Source of the DNA: Flavobacterium sp.
GTDB taxonomy: Bacteria > Bacteroidota > Bacteroidia > Flavobacteriales > Flavobacteriaceae
Direction: 5' to 3'
Assembly: GCA_018401995.1 (NCBI GenBank)
Contig: JAGYJR010000004.1
Span: 82,138 to 146,137 of the forward strand
Length of the DNA: 64,000 bases
Both the position numbers and the translations under genes were made by a program. Each line of letters begins with the position of its first letter. Within the stretch, counting starts at the first letter, position 1. This document shows, in pieces, positions 9,754 to 17,941 of the stretch. The notes under the pieces are model-generated. The model saw only the letters and a list, made by a program, of their open reading frames with translations, did no database searches and was not told the origin of the DNA.

Positions 9754-12117
9754 TTAAAAAACAATCTTTTTCTTTATTTCTTTACCATTTTCTAATTGAA
9801 TAATTACAAATAATACTTGTTTGTTTTTTGTTAAATCATTAATCTGAAATACTTTCTTTTCTACCAAAAGTTTCTCATAAATTAATTGACCTAATGCATT
9901 ATATACATAGACACTGGAAATTATATTTTTATCAGAAACTAAATTGATATTAGTATTGCCTGAAAAAACAATAACCCCATTCAAATCTGTTTCAACTGTT
10001 TCTTCTACTTTATAAATAATTTCAAAACGATCTTGAAACACACCTTCATTTGTTGTAAAAATGTAATTTGAATGACTTAAATCAAATATATTATTAGTAA
10101 AATTATCTTTAATGTATATTGATTTACTTGAAAACAACCCCAACTTATCTTCTAAAGAAATGGTAAATTGCCCGCTTTGAGTAGCTTGAAATCCTAAAGT
10201 TATTTTATCATCATCTGAAAAAACTCCCCTACCATTAATAACATATTTTACATCATCAATAGTTGTGTAAATCATCGAATTTGAAGTGTTAAATGCTTTT
10301 CCATCAATTCCTAAATCAAATTCTATAGTAGAGTCTGAAGAATACCCAAGTAGTATTTGGTTTAAAGGCGCTTCATCTTGAAACAAATTTAATCGGAATA
10401 AATCTTTTTCAGCAACTTCATTTTGCATTCTAAAGAATTGCGTATTTTTAACATCATAACGCAATGCATTATGAAACACTAACATTTCATCTTCATTTGA
10501 ATAAAAATAAAACCCTTGGCCTGGTTTTATACTTCCATCTGGAATTAGACCGCCAGCAGCTGCAGCAACTCCACCGAGTGTAGTATAAGACGCAAAGTTA
10601 TTTTGGGGATAAGTTCCTCCTGAAGCCGCAATTGTATGGGTCCAAAAATAAAGTGTTTCAACTGTACGATTACTTGCTATAAAATGACTTCCTTCAATAC
10701 TTGCAGGGTATGGATTACCAAGCATATTATATCCAGTTGCAGTATTTACTTCATATTTTCCATTATTTGGAATTCCAGTAAATTGTCCAACGAAAGGAGA
10801 TGCTGTATTTGTAGACCAGTTGTTAGGCGCACGAATAATGTAGCCTTTAGCAGGAATAAAATCATTAGCAATTGGGTCAACTGAAGAATAAGCAGTTGCT
10901 GATGTAGTTCCGCCTGTTATATATTCATAAAATCTATTGGTTAATGTATTTGGTGAAAAAGCGAATAAATTTTGCCCAAGAACAGGTGAAGACCAAGAAG
11001 TATAATCTAAACGTAGCATTGGTGCACTCTCTTTTAAAACGGTAATATTCCCCGTGTTGGGGATATCATTAATTTGAATTAAATTGGCATTGTTTTCAAC
11101 AGTAAAACTTGCTGAATTAGATACATTAATCCCTCTAACTACTGTAAAAGTATCTCCAGATTGCAACACTACTTGAGAAGTACCATTGATATCCAATGAA
11201 CAAAACTCCAAATTTCCATTCGAAATTAAATTACCGTTTATTACAGCTCTAATTCCTTTATTAGGCGTCCCATTTTCCCACGTACTTCCATTCCAAGTTG
11301 TAACATCTGGACAAGACAAAGTATTCCAAGAATCAGGAGCTTGTGGTCCTCCCCAAATTAATGTAGCTAAATATGGATTATCAATAAATGGATTTCTATT
11401 ACCTTGAAAACTTTGAACAACATTATTTCTAATTAATTCAAAATTACTGACAGGGTCTTCTTCATTCCATTCCAAAAAAATATCAGGCATATCAGGATGG
11501 TAGGTATTTCCACCAGAACCAACATTATTTGGTAAACATCTATTATTATAACGTACATACATGTACATCATCATTCTAGCAATATCACCTTTCCATTCGT
11601 CACCAGGATACCACAAAGTCCCAACAAGACCTGCGTTTCCCTCTCCGTCAGAAAACAATCTATTTCCTCTATCTGCATTAAAAGCAACATCAGAAGCCCT
11701 AATATGATGAGCATCAGTACCAGGACCAGGTGAACTTGTCACTAATGCAGGAGTACCTAAAGATAAAGGATAGGTATGCTCTCTATTCCAGGAACCTGTT
11801 GGACAAGACCCACTACAAATATTAGTTACATCATCAGTACGATCATTTTTAAAAACCAAATCAAAATCGTCGTAACCATAAATTAAAAAAACTTTTGAAG
11901 GGTCGTTTGTTGTTAAATCTGCAGCCTGCAAAACATCCCATACATCAGGTGAAGAAGAAGTATAAGGAAGTTGATTTGTGTTGGTATTAGTTATTAATGT
12001 TGCTAGTTGATTTTTTAATGCATTTCCAGTTTGTGAAAAATCTACACTACCATAATAAGAGGGTATTTGACCGTAGAAGATTGTTGTAAAAAGTAGGAAA
12101 AGTAATTTTAATTTCAT
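9754..12117 (-). CDS. Secreted endonuclease I-family nuclease with T9SS type A sorting domain
   Basis: Protein of 787 residues with a signal peptide (MKLKLLFLLFTTIFYGQ). The N-terminal third has the endonuclease I (EndA) signatures: WNREHTYPLSLG with the likely catalytic His, DAHHIRASDVAFNADRGNRL and DEWKGDIARMMMYMYVRYN. A less recognisable Asn- and Ser-rich middle region follows. The C terminus (about 715-787) contains ISSVYVYNALGQLIYEKLL and ends KKKIVF, the form of a type A T9SS sorting domain that directs export and surface anchoring or release. The likely role is extracellular DNA or RNA degradation for nutrient recovery. It is convergent with the GHMP kinase gene, only 4 bp apart. Confidence 0.9.
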   Translation of the reverse strand: MKLKLLFLLFTTIFYGQIPSYYGSVDFSQTGNALKNQLATLITNTNTNQLPYTSSSPDVWDVLQAADLTTNDPSKVFLIYGYDDFDLVFKNDRTDDVTNICSGSCPTGSWNREHTYPLSLGTPALVTSSPGPGTDAHHIRASDVAFNADRGNRLFSDGEGNAGLVGTLWYPGDEWKGDIARMMMYMYVRYNNRCLPNNVGSGGNTYHPDMPDIFLEWNEEDPVSNFELIRNNVVQSFQGNRNPFIDNPYLATLIWGGPQAPDSWNTLSCPDVTTWNGSTWENGTPNKGIRAVINGNLISNGNLEFCSLDINGTSQVVLQSGDTFTVVRGINVSNSASFTVENNANLIQINDIPNTGNITVLKESAPMLRLDYTSWSSPVLGQNLFAFSPNTLTNRFYEYITGGTTSATAYSSVDPIANDFIPAKGYIIRAPNNWSTNTASPFVGQFTGIPNNGKYEVNTATGYNMLGNPYPASIEGSHFIASNRTVETLYFWTHTIAASGGTYPQNNFASYTTLGGVAAAAGGLIPDGSIKPGQGFYFYSNEDEMLVFHNALRYDVKNTQFFRMQNEVAEKDLFRLNLFQDEAPLNQILLGYSSDSTIEFDLGIDGKAFNTSNSMIYTTIDDVKYVINGRGVFSDDDKITLGFQATQSGQFTISLEDKLGLFSSKSIYIKDNFTNNIFDLSHSNYIFTTNEGVFQDRFEIIYKVEETVETDLNGVIVFSGNTNINLVSDKNIISSVYVYNALGQLIYEKLLVEKKVFQINDLTKNKQVLFVIIQLENGKEIKKKIVF

Positions 12118-12167
12118 CTTGAATTAAATTTGGTTAATGCAATTTAATGATAAAATTAATAAAACAA

Positions 12168-12193
12168 TAAAGCCACTTAAAAAAGTGGCTTTA
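12168..12193 (-). terminator. Hairpin downstream of tRNA-Phe
   Basis: An 11-bp stem (TAAAGCCACTT paired with AAGTGGCTTTA) closes an AAAA loop between the tRNA-Phe 3' end and the nuclease start. On the minus strand it is followed by TTGTTTT, consistent with an intrinsic terminator for the tRNA transcript. Confidence 0.65.
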
Positions 12194-12204
12194 ATTAACA
12201 TTTG

Positions 12205-12277
<73 letters not shown>

Positions 12278-12316
12278 TTTAGCAATTAGAAGTAAACTTC
12301 TTGCTGATTGCGGGTG

Positions 12317-12347
12317 CAAATATAGAACCTATTTTATATTTTCCAAA
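12317..12347 (-). promoter_or_regulatory. Promoter of tRNA-Phe, both elements present
   Basis: On the minus strand, TTTG (12344-12347) is followed by a 19-nt spacer and TATATTTG (12317-12324). This is the full Bacteroidota -33/-7 arrangement. The next bases are CACCC, the same as after the tRNA-Leu promoter at 40843-40873. Confidence 0.75.
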
Positions 12348-12373
12348 ACAATTTTTAAAAAAAAATCAATTTG

Positions 12374-12381
12374 TATATTTG
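12374..12381 (+). promoter_or_regulatory. Putative -7 element for coaX
   Basis: TATATTTG ends 19 nt before the ATG at 12401 and fits TANNTTTG. It supports starting coaX at 12401, because a start at the upstream TTG (12371) would lie inside the promoter. Confidence 0.6.
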
Positions 12382-12400
12382 CCAACCAGAAATCAAAACT

Positions 12401-13138
12401 ATGCTTTTAGCAATCGACATTGGGAATACTCGAATTAAATGTGCTGTATTTGAACAGCATACAATAATTGAACACTTTGTTTTTGACAAAGAAGTAGCTG
12501 ATAAAAAATTTAAAGAAATTTTAAAATCACACCCTAAAATCACTCATGGAATAACATCTTCTGTTGGAAAAATGGAAAAAAGTGTGATTAAAAACTTGGA
12601 AAAAGCAATCGATTTAGAGAAAATCAATCATCAAACAAAAGTTCCTTTCAAAAATTTATACGCTACTCCTACCACTTTAGGAATCGATAGAATTGTACTG
12701 GCAACTGGCGCAACATTAAAATTTCCAAATCAAAATCGACTGATTATTGATGCCGGAACTTGTATAACTTATGATTTTGTTGATTCAAATAACAACTATT
12801 TTGGAGGTGCCATTTCACCTGGTTTGTCATTACGATTAAAGGCATTGCATAATTATACTGCAAAATTGCCATTATTAGAAGCCGCTTATCCTCAGAATTT
12901 CATTGGAAATAGTACAAATGAGGCAATTTTATCAGGTGTTGTAAATGGAATTTCACATGAATTAAATGGCTTCATTACGCAATATTCTGACAAATATGAA
13001 GATTTAACAATAATTTTAACAGGAGGCGACGCCATTTTTTTGGCTAAAAACATAAAAAACACCATATTTGCCAATTCAAATTTTCTATTAGAAAGTCTGA
13101 ATGAACTTTTTATATACGCAAAAAATCAAAATGACTAA
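12401..13138 (+). CDS. coaX: Type III pantothenate kinase
   Basis: Cytosolic kinase of 245 residues for the first step of coenzyme A synthesis, of the CoaX (acetate-kinase/ASKHA fold) type. It starts MLLAIDIGNTRIKCAVF, where DIGNT is the phosphate-binding motif. It contains TTLGIDRIVLATGA, then IDAGTCITYDF and GGAISPGLSLRLKALHNYTA, the other conserved CoaX blocks, and LTGGDA near the C terminus. The ATG at 12401 is chosen because DIGNT should sit within about 10 residues of the start and a -7 element lies just upstream. The stop overlaps the next gene by 8 bp (ATGACTAA), implying translational coupling. Confidence 0.95.
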   Translation: MLLAIDIGNTRIKCAVFEQHTIIEHFVFDKEVADKKFKEILKSHPKITHGITSSVGKMEKSVIKNLEKAIDLEKINHQTKVPFKNLYATPTTLGIDRIVLATGATLKFPNQNRLIIDAGTCITYDFVDSNNNYFGGAISPGLSLRLKALHNYTAKLPLLEAAYPQNFIGNSTNEAILSGVVNGISHELNGFITQYSDKYEDLTIILTGGDAIFLAKNIKNTIFANSNFLLESLNELFIYAKNQND

Positions 13139-14399
13139 AAAAATAGTTTTATCATTCGCCTTGTTACTTTCAGGGTTTTTAGGATTTTCACAAGAAAACA
13201 CTTCTTCTCCATACTCGTATTATGGAATTGGAGATGTTCGTTTTAGAGGAGCAATTGATTCAAGATCCATGGGTGGATTAAATTTAACGGGGGATAGTAT
13301 ATCTTTAAATTTACAAAATCCTGCATCCTATTCTCGTTTAGAATTAATGAATTTTTCTGTTGGCGGAACATCAACTTTTAATAATTTAAAAAACGCTAAT
13401 ACCTCAGAAAAAGCACAAAGAACTAGTATTGACTATTTAGCAGTAGGAATTCCAATGGGAAAATTTGGTGCATCTTTCGGATTGATACCTTATAGTGCTG
13501 TTGGATATAAAATCAACACAATCTCTACCTCAAATAACATAGAACGAAACAATCAATACACTGGAGATGGAAATATCAATCGATTTTTTATTGGTGCTGG
13601 TTATGCAATAAATAAAAATCTTAGTTTAGGTATTAATGTAGAATATAACTTTGGCGAAGTTAACAATACTATCAGAGAGATTATTACCGATTTAGACAAT
13701 GGAAATAATCTACAACTAGGAACTAGAGAAATAAACACTTCAAGAGCTAATGGCTTAACTTTAAACTTAGGAATGTTTTATGAGAGACAGATAACCGAAA
13801 AATTAAACTTTTACTCTAGTATCAACTATATTCCTCAAACCAAATTAAACGTAAGCAACTCAAGAAACATTGGATTGTTTACATTTACACCAAGTGGTGA
13901 TGAGTTTATTACTCAATCACAAGATATTGCAATTCCTGATTCTGAAATCATCATTCCTTCGAGACTATCTATTTCTAATGGCATTGGACAAAAATACAAA
14001 TGGATGATTGGAGCTGAAGTAAGCTTTGCAAATACAGGGGCAAAAAATAATTTCTTCTCTGAAAATTTAAACGCAACATATAAAAACTCACAACGATATA
14101 TAGTTGGTGGATACTATATCCCTAAATATGATTCATTTAACAGTTATTTTAGTAGAGTAGTTTATCGTGCAGGATTTAGGTACGACACAAATGGTCTTGT
14201 GATTAACAATCAAACCATAAAAGATTATGGCATGAATTTTGGTTTAGGATTACCATTAGGAGTTTCTAAAATTGACATTGGATTTGAATTTGGAAAACAA
14301 GGAACAACTTCAAACGGATTAATTGAAGAGAACTATTTTAACTTAAGCATTGGATTATCTTTAAGCGACAAATGGTTTAGAAAGTCATTAATAGATTAA
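13131..14399 (+). CDS. Outer-membrane beta-barrel protein, FadL/OmpP1-like
   Basis: Protein of 422 residues with a clear signal peptide (MTKKIVLSFALLLSGFLGFSQ). The mature part begins SSPYSYYGIGDV and SRSMGGLNLTG, a pattern seen at the plug end of FadL/OmpP1-like barrels. It then alternates short polar and aromatic strands to a C terminus of strand-like NLSIGLSLSDKWF. No ligand or export function can be assigned. The ATG at 13131 is chosen because it directly precedes the signal peptide and overlaps the coaX stop. It lies in a run of same-strand genes leading to lptC, so a role in outer-membrane biogenesis or transport is plausible but unproven. Confidence 0.7.
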   Translation: MTKKIVLSFALLLSGFLGFSQENTSSPYSYYGIGDVRFRGAIDSRSMGGLNLTGDSISLNLQNPASYSRLELMNFSVGGTSTFNNLKNANTSEKAQRTSIDYLAVGIPMGKFGASFGLIPYSAVGYKINTISTSNNIERNNQYTGDGNINRFFIGAGYAINKNLSLGINVEYNFGEVNNTIREIITDLDNGNNLQLGTREINTSRANGLTLNLGMFYERQITEKLNFYSSINYIPQTKLNVSNSRNIGLFTFTPSGDEFITQSQDIAIPDSEIIIPSRLSISNGIGQKYKWMIGAEVSFANTGAKNNFFSENLNATYKNSQRYIVGGYYIPKYDSFNSYFSRVVYRAGFRYDTNGLVINNQTIKDYGMNFGLGLPLGVSKIDIGFEFGKQGTTSNGLIEENYFNLSIGLSLSDKWFRKSLID

Positions 14400-14421
14400 T
14401 TAACATTGAAAATTAAATAAA

Positions 14422-15786
14422 ATGAAAAAGACGTTAACTTTATTAGCACTTACAGCAATCAGCTATTTAGGTTACACTCAAAACTCTGAAGCTTGTACTG
14501 AAAACATTAGCTTACTTGCTTCTTCTGTAAAAGCAAAAGATGGTGCTGCCTATGATTACTTAACTACTCTTAGAAAAGATTGCCCTTCTTTTCACAAGGG
14601 AATTTATTACTATGGTGAATTAGCTATAAAACAAAGAATAGAGTCTTCTAAAAACGAATCAGAAAAAGAACAAAACATTGCTGATCTTTTTAAACTATAT
14701 GAAGAGTATTTCAAATATTTCCCAAGTGATGGTGCTGGAGTTGACACGAAAAAAGGATTGGCATTATTCACTTATTCTCCAGAAAAAAAAGAAACTGTAT
14801 ATAACTATTTTGACAAAGCGTTCAAAGAAGACAATGCTAACTTTACATCTACTAAAGGTTTGTATGCCTACTTTGAAATCTTTGTAAACGATTACAAAGC
14901 AAACGCAAAAGGAATTACATTACAGCAAGTTTTTGATAAATATGATGATATTTCAGAAAAGTTAACCCTTTTAGGAAAAGAAGATTCTGAAGAAAAAGAT
15001 GTATTAATTGCCAAAGAAGAAGCAGGAAGTCAATTAGACTCTAAAGAAACTAAGAAAAAAGCTAGATTAGAAACAAATTTAGAAAACATTAGTATTGTTA
15101 GTACAAGTATGGACGCCATTATTGTAGAACTTTCTACTTGTGATAAATTAATTCCTTTCTACCAAAAAGGATTTGAAGAAAACAAAAACAATGAAGTTTG
15201 GTTAAAAAGAGCAGCTGATCGTTTAGAAGCTAAAGAATGTGATACTGATCCATTATTTTCTAAAATTTCTGAAGCACTATATAAACTAAACCCAAGTGCT
15301 GATGCTGCTTATAAACTAGGTGTTGTTGAACTTCAAAAAAAGAACACTACTAAAGCTATGGAATATTTCAATCAAGCGGCAGACATGTTCACAGACAATA
15401 CTAAAAAAGCAACTGTATATATGAAAATGGCTTCTAGCTACATGAAATCTAACAAATCGCAAGCTAGAGCTTACGCTAGAAAAGCATTGCAAGTGAAACC
15501 ATCATACGGAAGAGCTTATTTACTAATCGCTCAATTATATGGAAACAGTATTAACGATTGTGGTACTAAACCATTTGACAAAAGAGCCATGTATTGGTTA
15601 GCTGCTCAATATGCAGATAAAGCAGCAGCTGTAGACTCTTCTTTAAAAGAAACTGCAAGTAAAATGGCAGCTAGCTACAGAGCCGCAGCTCCTTCAAGAA
15701 CTGAAATTTTTAATGAAGGAATGTCTGGTAAAAGAATTGCATTTGATTGTTGGGTTGGAGAAAGTGTTGTAGTTCCAACATTATAA
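14422..15786 (+). CDS. Secreted TPR-repeat protein of unknown function
   Basis: Protein of 454 residues with a signal peptide (MKKTLTLLALTAISYLGYTQ) and no lipobox. The C-terminal half carries helical tetratricopeptide-type repeats: AAYKLGVVELQKKNTTKAME followed by YFNQAADMF, then VYMKMASSYMKSNKSQARAY and RKALQVKPSYGRAYLLIAQL. The middle is Lys- and Glu-rich and may be coiled coil (about 160-230). It sits 22 bp after the barrel gene and 1 bp before lptC, so it is probably cotranscribed with envelope genes. The partner it scaffolds is unknown. Confidence 0.75.
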   Translation: MKKTLTLLALTAISYLGYTQNSEACTENISLLASSVKAKDGAAYDYLTTLRKDCPSFHKGIYYYGELAIKQRIESSKNESEKEQNIADLFKLYEEYFKYFPSDGAGVDTKKGLALFTYSPEKKETVYNYFDKAFKEDNANFTSTKGLYAYFEIFVNDYKANAKGITLQQVFDKYDDISEKLTLLGKEDSEEKDVLIAKEEAGSQLDSKETKKKARLETNLENISIVSTSMDAIIVELSTCDKLIPFYQKGFEENKNNEVWLKRAADRLEAKECDTDPLFSKISEALYKLNPSADAAYKLGVVELQKKNTTKAMEYFNQAADMFTDNTKKATVYMKMASSYMKSNKSQARAYARKALQVKPSYGRAYLLIAQLYGNSINDCGTKPFDKRAMYWLAAQYADKAAAVDSSLKETASKMAASYRAAAPSRTEIFNEGMSGKRIAFDCWVGESVVVPTL

Positions 15787-15787
15787 A

Positions 15788-16345
15788 ATGAAATTAAGAA
15801 TTAAACATATATTTTTAAACATGGTCACGGTATTTATCGTGACTATGTTTTTTTCATGTGAAGGATCAATCAAGGAAGTCCAACGCATCAATCAATCATC
15901 ATTTGTTCCTTCAGGAGAAGCAGACACAATTAATCTCCGATACACAGACTCGGGCAGAATAAAGTCTATTTTACAAAGTCCAAAAATGTTAGACTATGCT
16001 TCAATCGACAATCCATTTACAGAATTCCCAAAAGGAATTGTAGTTACCATGTTTGATGATAATGGAAACACTACCATCATCAAATCTAACTACGCAATCA
16101 CCTACAAAAAAACAGATTTAATCGATCTACAAGGTGATGTTACAATTACTTCTCACGATGGAAAAAAACTAGAAACATCTCAATTGTATTATGATCAAAA
16201 AAATGAATGGTTTTTTACTGAGAAGTTTTTTAAATTCACAAAAGAAGATGGTGGCTACCTTCAAGGACCTGGTGTAGATTTTAGCAAAGATTTCAAAATT
16301 TTCAATATGCAACAAAGCAGTGGTGAAGTAAATTCTTCTGAATAA
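15788..16345 (+). CDS. lptC: LPS export ABC transporter periplasmic component LptC
   Basis: Protein of 185 residues. The N terminus has a hydrophobic segment ending in MFFSCEG, a plausible lipobox, instead of the simple transmembrane anchor of E. coli LptC. The LptC/OstA-like beta-jellyroll is visible in KGIVVTMFDDNGNTTIIKSN, LIDLQGDVTITSHDGKKLET and LYYDQKNEWFFTEK; the pattern 'threat-of-strands then LxGxVxxxxxDGxxLxT' is typical of this family. LptC passes lipopolysaccharide from the inner-membrane LptB2FG complex to LptA. The gene starts 1 nt after the TPR gene's stop. Other lpt genes are not in the window. Confidence 0.85.
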   Translation: MKLRIKHIFLNMVTVFIVTMFFSCEGSIKEVQRINQSSFVPSGEADTINLRYTDSGRIKSILQSPKMLDYASIDNPFTEFPKGIVVTMFDDNGNTTIIKSNYAITYKKTDLIDLQGDVTITSHDGKKLETSQLYYDQKNEWFFTEKFFKFTKEDGGYLQGPGVDFSKDFKIFNMQQSSGEVNSSE

Positions 16346-16349
16346 TTCG

Positions 16350-16387
16350 TTTTACCAACTCAAATAATTTACCTATTTTTGGTAAAA
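16350..16387. repeat. Perfect 9-bp inverted repeat over a promoter
   Basis: TTTTACCAA (16350-16358) and TTGGTAAAA (16379-16387) are exact reverse complements separated by 20 bp. The right arm overlaps the putative -7 element at 16374-16381. This could be an operator, or a weak hairpin after lptC; no T-run follows it on the plus strand. Confidence 0.5.
16374..16381 (+). promoter_or_regulatory. Putative -7 element for the small membrane protein and CorC-like gene
   Basis: TATTTTTG fits TANNTTTG and ends 15 nt before the ATG at 16397. It may start a separate transcript for 16397-17854. Confidence 0.45.
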
Positions 16388-16396
16388 TTTTCAATT

Positions 16397-16579
16397 ATGA
16401 CGTATTTAAAATTTATTCAATATTTCTATTTAGCATTTGCCATTTTCTCTTTTGGTTTTGCATATACACAATGGCAAGCAAGTGAAGATTTCGTACTTCC
16501 AATTGTTGTTGGAGTAGTTTGTATTGGCATGTTCTTTTTTAGAAGACATTTCTATAAAAAATACCAAAATCGTCAATAA
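16397..16579 (+). CDS. Small two-helix membrane protein, unknown function
   Basis: Protein of 60 residues starting MTYLKFIQYF. Two hydrophobic stretches (about 4-22 and 32-49) are followed by a basic tail (RRHFYKKYQNRQ), suggesting a hairpin in the inner membrane with both ends in the cytosol. The ATG at 16397 is preferred over an upstream TTG at 16379, which lies inside the -7 element. The next gene starts 6 bp after the stop, so the two are likely cotranscribed. I do not recognise a family. Confidence 0.65.
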   Translation: MTYLKFIQYFYLAFAIFSFGFAYTQWQASEDFVLPIVVGVVCIGMFFFRRHFYKKYQNRQ

Positions 16580-16585
16580 AAATTC

Positions 16586-17854
16586 ATGGAAATTGCAATC
16601 ATTGTAATTTGTCTATTACTTTCAGCTTTTTTTTCTGGAATGGAAATAGCTTATGTTTCATCTAACAAAGTCTACCTTTCAATTGAAAAAAAACAAAACA
16701 ATTTCAATGCTAAAATTCTAAGTAAACTCATTGAAAAACCATCTCAATTTATTACCTCAATGCTTGTTGGAAACAATGTAGTTTTGGTAATTTATGGAAT
16801 ATTTTCAGGCGAACTATTAATGAATTGGCTACAATCACTTTCCTTTTCATTCACGACCTTTACTAATTTATTATTACAAACCATACTTTCAACAATAATT
16901 ATTTTATTTACAGCGGAGTTTTTACCAAAAGTATTCTTTCAAATATATGCAAATTCATTTGTAAAACTTTTTGCATTTCCAGCTTTTGTATTTTACCAAT
17001 TATTTTATTGGGTTACCAAATTTATTATTTGGATTTCAGATTATATTCTGATTAAATTTTTCAAAACAGAAGGCGATCAAGTACAAGAATATTTTAGTAA
17101 AGTTGAACTAGGAAATTACATTTCTGAACAAATAAATGGTATTTCAAATAGTGAAGAAATTGATTCTGAAATTCAAATATTTCAAAACGCACTAGAGTTC
17201 TCTGCCCTAAAAGCAAGAGATATAATGACACCAAGAACCGAAATAGCTGCAGTAGATATTACAGACTCCGTTAACGAACTAAAAGAACTATTTGTATCTA
17301 CAGGATATTCCAAAATTGTCATCTATCAGGAAGGAATAGACGACATCTTAGGTTACGTGCATTCGTTTGAATTATTTAAAAAACCAAAATCAATAAAGGC
17401 AGTAATGATTCCAATAGAATTTGTTCCCGAAACCATTTTTATTAAAGATTTATTGGACCTACTTACCAAAAAAAGAAAAAGTATGGCAGTAATTCTAGAT
17501 GAATATGGCGGAACTTCTGGGATTGTAACTGTAGAAGATATTATTGAAGAACTTTTTGGTGAAATTGAAGACGAACATGACGAAGATGAAACCTTAATTG
17601 ATGAAAAAATCGAAGAAGATATTTATCTTTTCTCAGCAAGATTGGATGTGGAATTTCTAAATGAGAAATACAATCTTAATATTCCAGAAACGGATTCATA
17701 TAGTACTTTAGGCGGTTTTATTGTTCACAACACCAATGAAATCCCACAAAAAGAAGAAAAAATAAGAATAGAAAATTTTGAAATCACCATACATTCAGCT
17801 TCAAATAAAAAAATTGAATTGGTACGACTTTCAATTCTTGATGAAAAACAATAA
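16586..17854 (+). CDS. CNNM/CBS-domain protein of the HlyC/CorC family (GldE paralogue)
   Basis: Inner-membrane protein of 422 residues. The N-terminal CNNM domain (about 1-180) has several helices and begins MEIAIIVICLLLSAFFSGME. Two CBS domains follow (about 195-330), with ARDIMTPRTEIAAVD, KIVIYQEGIDDILGYVH and SMAVILDEYGGTSGIVTVED. A C-terminal CorC_HlyC transporter-associated domain ends at about residue 415. The family is linked to divalent cation (Mg2+/Co2+) export or resistance. It resembles GldE, which this window encodes separately at 47496-48788, so this copy is named only as a paralogue. Confidence 0.85.
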   Translation: MEIAIIVICLLLSAFFSGMEIAYVSSNKVYLSIEKKQNNFNAKILSKLIEKPSQFITSMLVGNNVVLVIYGIFSGELLMNWLQSLSFSFTTFTNLLLQTILSTIIILFTAEFLPKVFFQIYANSFVKLFAFPAFVFYQLFYWVTKFIIWISDYILIKFFKTEGDQVQEYFSKVELGNYISEQINGISNSEEIDSEIQIFQNALEFSALKARDIMTPRTEIAAVDITDSVNELKELFVSTGYSKIVIYQEGIDDILGYVHSFELFKKPKSIKAVMIPIEFVPETIFIKDLLDLLTKKRKSMAVILDEYGGTSGIVTVEDIIEELFGEIEDEHDEDETLIDEKIEEDIYLFSARLDVEFLNEKYNLNIPETDSYSTLGGFIVHNTNEIPQKEEKIRIENFEITIHSASNKKIELVRLSILDEKQ

Positions 17855-17904
17855 AAATTAACTGAAATTATGCATTTTCTATTTTATTATTGAATAGATA
17901 ATTG

Positions 17905-17912
17905 TATTTTCG
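17905..17912 (+). promoter_or_regulatory. Possible -7 element for the PpiD-like gene
   Basis: TATTTTCG differs from TANNTTTG at one position and lies 29 nt before the ATG at 17942. The upstream gene's stop is 50 bp earlier, so a separate promoter is expected here. Confidence 0.4.
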
Positions 17913-17941
17913 CCCTCTGAAAAAAAGTAAATTGATATAAA

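Noticed and set aside
12371..12400. Upstream TTG start for coaX
   Set aside because: It lies inside the TATATTTG promoter element and adds residues the family does not have; ATG at 12401 fits.
16586..17854. Naming this gene gldE
   Set aside because: It shares the domains, but gldE is the copy at 47496-48788, directly beside gldD.
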